Shown here one piece after another: positions 1-9,773 of a stretch of DNA of 64,000 nucleotides. Both the position numbers and the translations under genes were made by a program. Source of the DNA: an uncultured Methylococcaceae bacterium (lineage in GTDB: Bacteria > Pseudomonadota > Gammaproteobacteria > Methylococcales > Methylomonadaceae); assembly GCA_903945605.1 (NCBI GenBank), contig CAJAWH010000067.1:1-64000 (forward strand), read 5' to 3'. The notes below the pieces were generated by a model. It saw only the letters and a list, made by a program, of their open reading frames with translations. It ran no database searches and was not told the origin of the DNA. Within the stretch, counting starts at the first letter, position 1; each line of letters begins with the position of its first letter.

Positions 1-1
1 A

Positions 2-1063
2 TATTTGACAGAACGCGGACACACTGCCGCTGTTGACTTCCTGAACAGCGTTGTAGCACCTAAAAATGAGTATAAATTCTTGGGTTCCAGCGACAAATGG
101 GATGCCAACCGTAACGTGTTTGGTGATGCCGTGGTTGCCGCTATGAGCGGCTTGAGCGAAGCGGAACGGGTCGAAAAAGTACGCGTGATCGACTCCGACC
201 TGGAAGGTTCTTGTGGCTTGCACAAAATCCACACCGCTTACCCAGAAGTGTTCATTTCTTCAGGCATTATGGAACGCGGTAACTTCTCCGCCGCCGCCGG
301 TTTTGGTATGGAAGCGGGCAAACAAGGTATCTTCGGCACCTTCAGCGCCTTCTTGGAAATGCTGATGTCAGAAATCACCATGGCACGTTTGAACAACTCC
401 AATGTGTTGAGCCATTTCTCACATTCCGGTATCGACGACATGGCCGACAACACTTGCCATTTCGGTCTGAACAACATGTTTGCCGACAACGGCTTGTCAG
501 ACGGTTACGCCACTGGCCTGTACTTCCCTGCCGACCCTAACCAAATGCACGCAGTGGTCAACAAAATCTTCTTTGAACCTGGCTTGCGTTTCGTATTCTC
601 CACCCGTTCAAAAGTACCGTTCATCCTGAACGAAAAAGGTGAAGAATTCTTCGGTGGTGATTACACGTTTGTACCCGGCAAAGATGAAGTGATCCGCGAA
701 GGCACACAAGGTTATGTCATTGCCTTCGGTGAATCTTTATACCGTGCATTGGATGCCGTTGAACGCCTGAAAGCGGAAGGCATTGACGTGGGCCTGATCA
801 ACAAACCTACTTTAAGCGCAATTGATGAAGACATGCTGCAAAAAGTGGGTTCTTCACCGATGGTGTTGGTGGTTGAATCATTCAACCGCAAAACCGGTTT
901 GGGCAGCCGTTACGGCTCATGGTTGCTGGAACGCGGCCTGACCCCAAAATTTGGCTTTATCGCCACCCACAAAGAAGGTTGCGGCGGCTTGTGGGAACAA
1001 TTCCCACACCAAGGCATCGATCCAGTCGGCATTATGGCTAAAGTCAAAGAATTACTTGGCTAA
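2..1063 (+). CDS. Transketolase, C-terminal half (5' end outside window)
   Basis: The frame is open from the first bases, so the gene begins upstream; 353 codons are visible. Transketolase moves two-carbon units between sugar phosphates in the pentose phosphate or RuMP pathways using thiamine diphosphate. What is seen is the pyrimidine-binding domain, with the MERGNFSAAAGFGM stretch near residues 88-101 carrying the probable catalytic glutamate, followed by the C-terminal domain ending in GLWEQFPHQGIDPVGIMAKV. The sequence is divergent from the enterobacterial enzyme, so another transketolase-family activity is not excluded. A strong terminator follows, so it is probably not cotranscribed with the next operon. 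The TTG at position 5 is an internal codon. Confidence 0.85.
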   Translation, partial: YLTERGHTAAVDFLNSVVAPKNEYKFLGSSDKWDANRNVFGDAVVAAMSGLSEAERVEKVRVIDSDLEGSCGLHKIHTAYPEVFISSGIMERGNFSAAAGFGMEAGKQGIFGTFSAFLEMLMSEITMARLNNSNVLSHFSHSGIDDMADNTCHFGLNNMFADNGLSDGYATGLYFPADPNQMHAVVNKIFFEPGLRFVFSTRSKVPFILNEKGEEFFGGDYTFVPGKDEVIREGTQGYVIAFGESLYRALDAVERLKAEGIDVGLINKPTLSAIDEDMLQKVGSSPMVLVVESFNRKTGLGSRYGSWLLERGLTPKFGFIATHKEGCGGLWEQFPHQGIDPVGIMAKVKELLG

Positions 1064-1090
1064 GCAATTGCCTGACTTGATGTGATAAAA

Positions 1091-1116
1091 GGGCGCAGTG
1101 ATGCGCCCTTTTTTTT
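1091..1116 (+). terminator. Rho-independent terminator after transketolase
   Basis: A perfect 7-bp stem (gggcgca 1091-1097 with tgcgccc 1102-1108) with a 4-nt loop is followed by eight T residues (1109-1116). It lies 28 bp after the transketolase stop codon. Confidence 0.9.
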
Positions 1117-1178
1117 GCCCGAAGTTTGTGCTTATCACAGCAGTGCCAGCCGGACAGGCTGTTAGCCCAAGAGTTTTT

Positions 1179-1207
1179 TTGAATTATTGGCTATGACACT
1201 ATACAAT
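1179..1207 (+). promoter_or_regulatory. Predicted sigma-70 promoter for the gtrA-dprE1-dprE2 operon
   Basis: A -35-like TTGAAT (1179-1184) and a -10-like TACAAT (1202-1207) are separated by exactly 17 bp. They sit between the transketolase terminator and the GtrA start, predicting a leader of roughly 50 nt. Prediction by eye only. Confidence 0.6.
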
Positions 1208-1264
1208 GTAAGCTTAGCGTTAGCCCAATACCGATGCTGCTGTTGGATACTTAAAGAATATTTT

Positions 1265-1735
1265 ATGAAACTTGTCCTCATTTATGGTGGCCTTGCGCTG
1301 ATTGCCATTGCCGCCAACATCGGCGCCCAAGATGCTTTTTTATGGGCTTTCCCCGGAACGCCGGAAATGCTGGTCTCGGTCGCGTTTGGTACAAAAGATG
1401 CGTCATGGTTGAACATAAAGCTGCCTATTCCTGATATGGTGATACCTATGGCAGTCGGCACAGGGGTCGGTCTGGTGGTGAAATATATCCTCGACAAACG
1501 CTTCGTGTTCCGTTTCACCGCCCGCAATGCCCAGCATGACGGGCAAACATTCCTGCTCTACACTATCATGGGTCTCGCCACCACGGTGATTGCCTGGGGC
1601 TTTGAACTTGAGTTTGAAGAGCTTTTCAGGTCACGGGAGATGAGTTTGGTGGGTGGGGCCATTGGCTTGGTCATTGGCTATTTTGCCAAGTACCATCTTG
1701 ATAAACGGTTTGTGTTCCGGACAAAAAAACAATGA
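1265..1735 (+). CDS. GtrA-family membrane protein
   Basis: A 156-residue polytopic protein with about four hydrophobic segments. It carries two copies of the GtrA signature, LDKRFVFR, one after helix 2 and one at the C-terminus, so the protein is an internal duplication of a two-helix unit. GtrA-family proteins are thought to help move polyprenyl-linked sugars across the inner membrane. The ATG at 1265 is chosen because it begins just before the first membrane segment; an in-frame ATG at 1187 would add 26 non-conserved residues and lies upstream of the predicted transcription start. Its stop overlaps the next start (ATGA). The neighbours point to polyprenyl-phospho-arabinose as substrate, as for mycobacterial Rv3789. 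Confidence 0.8.
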   Translation: MKLVLIYGGLALIAIAANIGAQDAFLWAFPGTPEMLVSVAFGTKDASWLNIKLPIPDMVIPMAVGTGVGLVVKYILDKRFVFRFTARNAQHDGQTFLLYTIMGLATTVIAWGFELEFEELFRSREMSLVGGAIGLVIGYFAKYHLDKRFVFRTKKQ

Positions 1736-3027
1736 GAACTCTATCTTCCTGGGGACGTTTGAGCGCCCTGCCCCATCAGGTGGTCGGACTGGCCGACCCT
1801 GGTCAAGTGGCCGATATTATCGGCGTGCAAAAGCCCGGTGTTGCATTCGGTAACGGGCGCAGCTATGGCGATGTCTGCCTCAACCCCAATGGTGTGCTGT
1901 GGCATACGGCAGGTCTTGACCATTTCATCCAATTTGATGCCCACACAGGCCGCTTGGTGTGCGGCGCGGGGGCGCTGTTGCGCGATATACAGCGGGTGAT
2001 GGTGCCGCAAGGCTGGATACTGCCGGTCACGCCGGGCACACAATTGATTACCGTGGGCGGGGCGATAGCCAACGATGTGCATGGTAAAAACCACCATGTG
2101 TTGGGGTCTTTTGGCGATCATGTGCAACGCATCCGTTTAATACGCACCGATGGTCAAATGATTGAATGTGGCCCGCAGCAACAGGCCGGTTGGTTTGCGG
2201 CCACGGTAGGCGGCATGGGTCTAACCGGAGTGATAGTGGAAGCGGAAATCCAGTTACGCAAAATTGCCGGGCCGTGGTTGGAGACGGAAACCTTGCCCTA
2301 TGAAAATCTGGATGATTTTTTCAAGCTGGCCGATGATTCTGAAGCCGGTTGGGAGCATACCGTGTCTTGGATTGATTGCTTGTCCAACAAGGGGCGCGGC
2401 CTGTTCATGCGTGCTAATCCCACCGATATAGGGACACGCCCCGAACCGAAAGGGCGCAAGCTGACCATGCCGCTAGTGCCTCCCGTTTCGCTGGTCAATC
2501 CCTTGTCCCTGAAACCTTTCAATACCCTTTACTATAATTTAAAGAAATCCCAGACGGGCAGCACCATCAGCCATTACGAAGGCTTTTCCTACCCGCTGGA
2601 CAATATTCTGGAATGGAACCGGATGTATGGCCCGAAAGGGTTTTTCCAATACCAAAGCGTGATACCTAGGGAAGTGGGCTTGGCGGCGGTGCAGGCCACG
2701 TTAGGCGAGATTGCCAAATCCGGTCAAGGTTCTTTTTTGGCGGTGCTGAAAACCTTTGGCGACCGCCAGCCAGTTGGTATGATGAGCTTTCCGCAACCTG
2801 GCGTGACACTGGCCTTGGACTTCCCCAACAATGGTGCAAAGACACTCAAATTGTTTGAGCGGATGGATGCCATTGTGCGTGAAGCGGGTGGGCGCATCTA
2901 TCCGGCAAAAGATGCCCGGATGCCGCGTGAGCTTTTTGAACAGGGCTATCCGCGCCTGAATGATTTTTTAACCTTCCGCGATCCGGGCATTAGCTCGGGA
3001 CTGTCGCGCCGACTTATGGGAAGCTGA
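1732..3027 (+). CDS. FAD-dependent oxidase, DprE1-like (decaprenylphosphoryl-ribose 2'-oxidase)
   Basis: This 431-residue protein has the VAO/PCMH-type FAD-binding fold of DprE1, which oxidises polyprenyl-phosphoryl-D-ribose to the 2'-keto intermediate. Visible signatures are the NGRSYGD FAD loop (residues 41-47), TPGTQLITVGGAIANDVHGK with HGKNHH at 117-122 (the DprE1-type segment), and a C-terminal PAKDARM with Lys393 matching the essential DprE1 lysine. The start overlaps the gtrA stop by 4 bp and the next gene begins one base after its stop, so the three genes are translationally coupled. A generic sugar oxidase is the alternative, but gene order strongly favours DprE1. Confidence 0.85.
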   Translation: MRTLSSWGRLSALPHQVVGLADPGQVADIIGVQKPGVAFGNGRSYGDVCLNPNGVLWHTAGLDHFIQFDAHTGRLVCGAGALLRDIQRVMVPQGWILPVTPGTQLITVGGAIANDVHGKNHHVLGSFGDHVQRIRLIRTDGQMIECGPQQQAGWFAATVGGMGLTGVIVEAEIQLRKIAGPWLETETLPYENLDDFFKLADDSEAGWEHTVSWIDCLSNKGRGLFMRANPTDIGTRPEPKGRKLTMPLVPPVSLVNPLSLKPFNTLYYNLKKSQTGSTISHYEGFSYPLDNILEWNRMYGPKGFFQYQSVIPREVGLAAVQATLGEIAKSGQGSFLAVLKTFGDRQPVGMMSFPQPGVTLALDFPNNGAKTLKLFERMDAIVREAGGRIYPAKDARMPRELFEQGYPRLNDFLTFRDPGISSGLSRRLMGS

Positions 3028-3028
3028 A

Positions 3029-3784
3029 GTGCAAAACAAACAAAAAATCGTCATTATTGGTGCCACCTCTGCCATGGCGGAGCAGTGTGCGAGATTATGG
3101 GTGCAAGGCGGCAAAGCGGTGGAGCTGGTGCTGGTAGGCCGCAATGCCGGACGTATTGAGCCAATAGCCAGTGATTTGCGGGTACGCAGCCCACAATCGG
3201 ACATCCAAGTGCTGGAATCGGAGTTTTTACAAGCCGCCGCCATTCAGGCTACGGCGGACAGCATTGCCGCCGCAGGGCCAGTGGATGTTGTACTGATTGC
3301 CCACGGCTCTTTGCCGGAACAAGCCGACTGCCAAAACGATCTGGCGGCTTGCCACGGAGCCTTGGTGGTCAATGGTGTGTCGCCGGTACTATTTGCCGAG
3401 GCTTTTGCCCAGCACATGAGCAAGGCCGGTAACGGCACATTGGTGCTGATCGGTTCGGTTGCCGGAGACCGTGGACGTAAGTCGAACTATGTTTACGGTT
3501 CAGCCAAGGGGCTAGTTACCCGTTATGCGCAAGGTTTACAACACCGTTTTGCAGGTACTGGGGTCAAGGTGGTGCTGGTCAAGCCAGGCCCGACTGACAC
3601 GCCAATGACCGCGCACCTAAAAAGCGGCGGAGCCAAACTGGCGGATGTGGCGGATGTGGCACAGCAGATTGTTGATGCCGTCGGGCGCGGGCAAGCGGTG
3701 GCTTATGTGCCGGGCAAATGGCGCGTGATTATGATGGTGATCCGCCATTTACCAACGTTTGTGTTCAATAAGTTGAATATTTAG
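3029..3784 (+). CDS. Short-chain dehydrogenase, DprE2-like (keto-reductase partner of DprE1)
   Basis: A 251-residue classical SDR. It shows the nucleotide-binding GATSAMA motif at residues 11-17 and the catalytic triad Ser143, Tyr156 and Lys160 (YGSAK). The C-terminal segment is hydrophobic (VIMMVIRHLPTFVFNKLNI), suggesting membrane association. Placed directly after the DprE1-like gene, it should reduce 2'-keto-polyprenyl-phosphoryl-ribose to the D-arabinose epimer. The start is a GTG one base after the upstream stop. The pairing is known from mycobacteria and from some Pseudomonas strains that make D-arabinofuranose for pilin glycosylation; here the assignment is by motif and synteny. Confidence 0.8.
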   Translation: MQNKQKIVIIGATSAMAEQCARLWVQGGKAVELVLVGRNAGRIEPIASDLRVRSPQSDIQVLESEFLQAAAIQATADSIAAAGPVDVVLIAHGSLPEQADCQNDLAACHGALVVNGVSPVLFAEAFAQHMSKAGNGTLVLIGSVAGDRGRKSNYVYGSAKGLVTRYAQGLQHRFAGTGVKVVLVKPGPTDTPMTAHLKSGGAKLADVADVAQQIVDAVGRGQAVAYVPGKWRVIMMVIRHLPTFVFNKLNI

Positions 3785-3823
3785 GCTACTGCCCGTCATT
3801 AATGGCGTGCTGTTTACTGTGCT

Positions 3824-3850
3824 GGCTTATATTTTAGAAGAGGCAATATG
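3824..3850 (+). repeat. 27-bp leader repeat, copy 1
   Basis: The stretch ending at the ATG of the small lipoprotein (ggcttatatttta then agaaggcaatatg-like sequence) recurs at 4842-4868 with 24 of 27 bases identical. It includes the ribosome-binding site and start codon. Confidence 0.7.
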
Positions 3851-4072
3851 CAATCGCTTACTACAACAATGTGCTTGGCCGTTATGTTAGCTGCTTCAGG
3901 CTGTGCGGTGACACCTGTCGGCGGCCCTGCTTATGGTGTCGGTGGGGCTTATCCCATGGCTGTGGTCAGACCTGCCTACCCAATGCCCGCCCCCGGATAT
4001 GTGTGGCAGATGCATCCTAACTATGGTTGGGGATGGCATCACCCTGAATTTGGCTGGCATCGGGGTTGGTAA
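3848..4072 (+). CDS. Small Pro/Gly/Trp-rich lipoprotein
   Basis: A 74-residue protein with a short signal peptide and a lipobox, LAASGC, giving a lipid-modified Cys19. The mature part has low complexity, rich in Pro, Gly, Tyr, Trp and His, with GWGWHHPEFGWHRGW at the C-terminus; tryptophan/histidine-rich tails like this occur in small envelope proteins of unknown function. A purine-rich ribosome-binding site precedes the ATG. It stands alone downstream of the dprE2-like gene (63-bp gap), and its leader is duplicated about 1 kb away. No function is proposed. Confidence 0.6.
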   Translation: MQSLTTTMCLAVMLAASGCAVTPVGGPAYGVGGAYPMAVVRPAYPMPAPGYVWQMHPNYGWGWHHPEFGWHRGW

Positions 4073-4191
4073 GCTAAGCTTAATCAGCTGCCGTATAGGT
4101 ATATGATCACATGGGACTAGACAGATATCGCTCCTAGCAAGTGCTGCCGTGTTGCCCTACCGTCTCGTCTCATCCATGTAGTCATATACAT

Positions 4192-4538
4192 CTACGGGTT
4201 ATCGAAAAAACTGTCGAACCCTTTGACTTCAAGACTTGACCGCAACTTGGTGTCGCCAGTCCACAACAGGCCATCCATCTCAATCGTTAAGGCAATAAAC
4301 AATACATTTTTTGGGTCAATATCTTTCACTAACAGCCATGCATTCTGTAGTGCATCGGCTGAACCGGCGTATGCTTACTGACTTTGCAAATTTTTTCTTT
4401 ATGCTTGAAAAGCTCAACAAAGCCAAACTCCGGCATTAACAAAGTGTGTTTTGAGTCCAACAATAATGAAGCAATACGTGAATGTGAATTTATCAATGCC
4501 GAAAAAATGATATTGGTATCAACAATAATGGGCTTCAT
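4192..4538 (-). pseudogene. PIN-domain toxin (VapC-like), frameshifted with an internal deletion
   Basis: The N-terminus reads MKPIIVDTNIIFSALI, the first strand of a PIN RNase domain with the metal-binding Asp, and continues through FGFVELFKHKEKI before changing frame and stopping near 4329. The C-terminal part is present in another frame (about 4192-4370): AWLLVKDIDPKNVLF...LLWTGDTKL...KGFDSFF, ending at 4192. Compared with intact relatives, a few dozen middle residues are missing between the KHKEKI helix and the VKDID segment, so this is deletion plus frameshift, not a single sequencing error. Its ATG overlaps the stop of the upstream antitoxin by one base, the usual toxin-antitoxin layout. 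Likely inactive. Confidence 0.7.
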
Positions 4539-4777
4539 TAGATTTTGCTCAAAAACCTAGCTTGGTTTTGTTGCCACCAATTGTCTTTCAATGCTTCATC
4601 CAAAACCATCGCATCATCTGCGGTCATTTGGCTTTGCGACAACAATTCTTTGATACGCAATACCTCAATAAAACGTAACAATTCTTGTGAATTCAAATAT
4701 TCTTTCGATAAAGTCAAACTGACAGTGGAGCCAGTGGTTTGGTAATTCAACATAATCATTTCAGTTGGTTGTGCCAT
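4538..4777 (-). CDS. Probable antitoxin of a PIN-type toxin-antitoxin pair
   Basis: A 79-residue acidic protein with no clear DNA-binding motif by eye. The first half (GSTVSLTLSKEYLNSQELLRFIEVLRIKELLSQSQM) resembles antitoxins that pair with PIN_8-like toxins; the C-terminus (LKDNWWQQNQARF) would wrap the toxin. It is directly upstream of and overlaps the broken toxin gene. ATG at 4777 is used; ATG codons seven or eight residues further in are possible. With its toxin dead, it may be a surviving antidote or simply decaying. Confidence 0.55.
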   Translation of the reverse strand: MAQPTEMIMLNYQTTGSTVSLTLSKEYLNSQELLRFIEVLRIKELLSQSQMTADDAMVLDEALKDNWWQQNQARFLSKI

Positions 4778-4841
4778 AGATTAAAAATACATATCGCGGG
4801 GTGGCAATCCATACTGCGAAACTGCTGGCGCTTATAGTGAC

Positions 4842-4868
4842 GGCTTATATTTTAAGATAGGCAATATG
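4842..4868 (+). repeat. 27-bp leader repeat, copy 2 (orphan)
   Basis: Matches 3824-3850 at 24 of 27 positions, including the ribosome-binding-site-like stretch and an ATG. The ATG here opens only a frame antisense to dapB, so this copy has no credible gene behind it. Confidence 0.6.
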
Positions 4869-4870
4869 AA

Positions 4871-4894
4871 TGGGCAACAACAAGCAGTTGCCCA
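4871..4894 (-). terminator. Stem-loop after dapB, possible terminator
   Basis: A perfect 8-bp inverted repeat (tgggcaac / gttgccca) with an 8-nt loop lies 18 bp past the dapB stop on the minus strand. It is followed only by a weak T-containing tail, so termination is plausible but unproven. Confidence 0.4.
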
Positions 4895-4912
4895 ACCTTT
4901 GCAGGTAACTTA

Positions 4913-6849
<1,937 letters not shown>

Positions 6850-6966
6850 GAGTGATTATTTAACTGGTTTAATGGATAGTTACGGTCAATTATTTAGCAA
6901 GCAATGGTTATGCTTCAGGCACTTGGCAAAGTTTCTGACCAGGCTAGCCTAACAACCCTATAAAGC

Positions 6967-7007
6967 ACAAAAAATCCGAAGGGCGGCCTAAACTCAAAAG
7001 GCCGCCC
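6967..7007 (-). terminator. Rho-independent terminator or attenuator between dnaK and dnaJ
   Basis: A perfect 9-bp inverted repeat (6981-6989 and 6999-7007, gggcggcct / aggccgccc) with a 9-nt loop is followed, in the dnaK direction, by ttcggattttttg. It sits 47 bp after the dnaK stop and should end a large share of transcripts before dnaJ. Confidence 0.8.
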
Positions 7008-7053
7008 GACGAATTTATGCTGGCTTAGCCTTACGGCAAATCAGCGCCAGGGT

Positions 7054-8973
7054 TTACTTGTCGTCTTTGACTTCTTCAAATTCTGCATCAACTACGCCAT
7101 CATCAGCGTTGGCATGTGCATGACCGCCATCCCCCGCTGCGCCATCAGCCGCACCTTTTTGGGCATAAACACGTTCAGCCAGTTTACCGGCCACTTCTGT
7201 CAGGGCGTTGGTTTTGCTTTCTATGGCCTCTTTGTCGTCACCTTTAACGGCTTCTTTCAAAGCTTCAATAGCGGCCTCAATAGTGGCTTTTTCTTCGCCC
7301 TCAACTTGTGCTTCAAATTCTTTCAGCGATTTTTCGGTGGCATGGATCATGCCATCAGCGTGGTTGCGGGCTTGCACCAATTCATGCAGTTTGCGGTCTT
7401 CGTCGGCATGGGCTTCGGCATCTTTGATCATACGTTCAACCTCATCATCAGACAAACCGCTAGAGGCTTTAATGATGATGGATTGTTTTTTGCCAGTGGC
7501 TTTGTCTTTAGCAGACACATTCAGAATACCGTTGGCATCAATATCAAAAGACACTTCAATTTGTGGGATACCACGCGGGGCCGGTGGTATGTCCGCCAAA
7601 TCGAAACGGCCTAATGATTTGTTGGCTGATGCTTTTTCACGTTCACCTTGCAGCACATGGATGGTCACCGCAGTCTGATTGTCGTCGGCGGTGGAAAACA
7701 CTTGCGCGGCATTGGTCGGGATAGTGGTGTTCTTTTCTATCAGTTTGGTCATAATGCCGCCCATGGTTTCGATACCCAGTGACAACGGGATAACGTCCAG
7801 CAACAACACGTCTTTGACATCACCGGACAACACACCGGCTTGGATTGCCGCACCTAATGCAACCGCTTCATCGGGGTTGACATCTTTACGCGGTTCTTTG
7901 CCAAATATGTTTTTGACCATTTCTTGCACTTTTGGCATACGCGTTTGACCACCCACCAAAATGACATCTTGGATTTGCGAAGCGGAAACGCCCGCATCTT
8001 TCAATGCCATTTCGCAAGGCGCTTTGGTGCGCATTATCAGTTCATCAACTAAAGACTCCAATTTGGCACGGGTCAGTTTTACATTAAGATGTTTTGGGCC
8101 TGAGGCATCAGCGGTGATGTAAGGCAAATTGACATCAGTCTGGTGACTGGAAGACAATTCGATTTTGGCTTTTTCCGCCGCTTCTTTCAAACGTTGCAAA
8201 GCCAAGGGGTCATTATGGACATCAACGCCGGTGTCTTTTTTGAATTCTTCCGCCAGATATTCAATGACGCGGGAGTCAAAATCTTCACCACCCAAGAAAG
8301 TGTCACCGTTGGTTGCCAACACTTCAAATTGATGTTCACCATCAATTTCGGCAATTTCAATGATGGAAATGTCAAATGTGCCACCGCCCAAGTCATACAC
8401 GGCAATTTTGGTGTCGCCTTTCGGTTTGTCCATACCAAACGCCAAAGCCGCTGCGGTAGGTTCGTTGATGATACGTTTAACATCCAAACCGGCGATACGA
8501 CCCGCGTCTTTAGTGGCCTGACGCTGCGAGTCATTGAAATAAGCCGGTACAGTAATGACCGCTTCAGTGACCGTTTCGCCCAAATAGGCTTCGGCATCTT
8601 TTTTCATTTTCATCAGTACACGGGCAGAAATTTCTGGTGCGGCCATTTTTTTGCCGTGGACTTCAACCCATGCATCACCGTTATCAGCACCAACAATTTT
8701 ATAAGGCACCATTTTAATGTCTTTTTGCACGACATCATCAGTAAAGCGACGGCCTATCAATCGTTTAATGGCAAACAACGTGTTTTTGGGGTTGGTCACC
8801 GCTTGGCGTTTTGCGGATTGTCCCACCAACACTTCATCATCATTGCTGAAAGCAATGATGGATGGGGTGGTGCGGGCACCTTCGCTGTTTTCAATCACTT
8901 TTGCGACGCCGTTTTCCAATACTGCCACGCAAGAGTTGGTGGTCCCTAAGTCTATGCCAATTATTTTAGCCAT
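7054..8973 (-). CDS. dnaK: Chaperone protein DnaK (Hsp70)
   Basis: A 639-residue Hsp70, the usual length. The N-terminal ATPase opens with [15 protein letters not shown] and carries [11 protein letters not shown] and VGGQTRMP. The substrate-binding domain and a helical lid follow, ending in the acidic tail [11 protein letters not shown] typical of bacterial DnaK. It folds and protects proteins with DnaJ and GrpE, both encoded alongside. The gene lies 74 bp downstream of grpE on the same strand, under the CIRCE/HrcA operator at the head of the operon. Confidence 0.98.
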   Translation of the reverse strand: MAKIIGIDLGTTNSCVAVLENGVAKVIENSEGARTTPSIIAFSNDDEVLVGQSAKRQAVTNPKNTLFAIKRLIGRRFTDDVVQKDIKMVPYKIVGADNGDAWVEVHGKKMAAPEISARVLMKMKKDAEAYLGETVTEAVITVPAYFNDSQRQATKDAGRIAGLDVKRIINEPTAAALAFGMDKPKGDTKIAVYDLGGGTFDISIIEIAEIDGEHQFEVLATNGDTFLGGEDFDSRVIEYLAEEFKKDTGVDVHNDPLALQRLKEAAEKAKIELSSSHQTDVNLPYITADASGPKHLNVKLTRAKLESLVDELIMRTKAPCEMALKDAGVSASQIQDVILVGGQTRMPKVQEMVKNIFGKEPRKDVNPDEAVALGAAIQAGVLSGDVKDVLLLDVIPLSLGIETMGGIMTKLIEKNTTIPTNAAQVFSTADDNQTAVTIHVLQGEREKASANKSLGRFDLADIPPAPRGIPQIEVSFDIDANGILNVSAKDKATGKKQSIIIKASSGLSDDEVERMIKDAEAHADEDRKLHELVQARNHADGMIHATEKSLKEFEAQVEGEEKATIEAAIEALKEAVKGDDKEAIESKTNALTEVAGKLAERVYAQKGAADGAAGDGGHAHANADDGVVDAEFEEVKDDK

Positions 8974-9047
8974 TGAATGCTCCGAATTATTTTTATGTAA
9001 ATTAAAGTTATTACCGATATAAGGCCGTTTTTATGGTATTCAAGTCT

Positions 9048-9677
9048 TTATTCAGCGGCTTTTGCCACCACCACCATAGCCGGACGCAATAACCGCCCGT
9101 TCAACAGATAGCCTTTTTGAAAAACAGTCAGCACGGTGTTGGCTTCAACACCTTCCGCCACTTGCGTCATAACGGCTTGGTGATGCTCGGCATTAAAGGG
9201 CTGACCTTGCGGGTCAATGGCAATAATATTGTATTTGGCGAAAGCGGCTTCCAATTGTTTAAGGGTCAGTTCACTGCCTTCCCTAAATTTGGTGACTTCT
9301 TCATTGTCACCTGTTGCAGCCTGTAAGCCAAGCAACAAGCTGTCCATAACCGACAGCAATTCTTTGGCAAAACCAGTCAAGGCAAACTTATGCGCGTCTT
9401 CCAAGTCTTTTGATGTGCGCCGTTTGATATTTTCCATTTCCGCTTGGGCGCGGACCGCTTTGTCCCAGTTTTCATGGGCTTTTTGTTTGGTTTCTTGTAG
9501 CTCTTGTTTGAGTTCTTCTAAGGTATATTCGTGATCGCCCACTTCGGTCTCTGTGGCTTCGGCAATGGCTTCGCCGCCGATATCCTGCTCTGCTGTGATT
9601 GCCTCAGCATTTGGCTCAAGCGCTGCTTCAACAGTGGCTTCAGTGGCGATTTCGGGCGTTTCCTGATCTTTACTCAT
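9048..9677 (-). CDS. grpE: Nucleotide exchange factor GrpE
   Basis: The 209-residue nucleotide exchange factor for DnaK. An acidic, disordered N-terminus (about 50 residues) precedes a long coiled coil (EYTLEELKQELQETKQKAHE) and the GrpE signature near the C-terminus, FQKGYLLNGRLLRPAMVVVA. Between hrcA (96 bp upstream) and dnaK (74 bp downstream) on the same strand, as in other HrcA-controlled heat-shock operons. Confidence 0.96.
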   Translation of the reverse strand: MSKDQETPEIATEATVEAALEPNAEAITAEQDIGGEAIAEATETEVGDHEYTLEELKQELQETKQKAHENWDKAVRAQAEMENIKRRTSKDLEDAHKFALTGFAKELLSVMDSLLLGLQAATGDNEEVTKFREGSELTLKQLEAAFAKYNIIAIDPQGQPFNAEHHQAVMTQVAEGVEANTVLTVFQKGYLLNGRLLRPAMVVVAKAAE

Positions 9678-9773
9678 TTTTTTACCTTAAACGGTTTGTT
9701 GTGTTGATAGGTGGTCATTAGCAGCCTGACTGCCGGGCGGTCTGGCAAAAGCCAAGCCAGGCTAATTTGTCAC

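Noticed and set aside
7114-8949. Long plus-strand open frames (up to 268 residues) opposite dnaK
   Set aside because: They are complementary-strand artefacts of highly conserved dnaK codons; composition is Phe/Gln/Asn-rich and meaningless.
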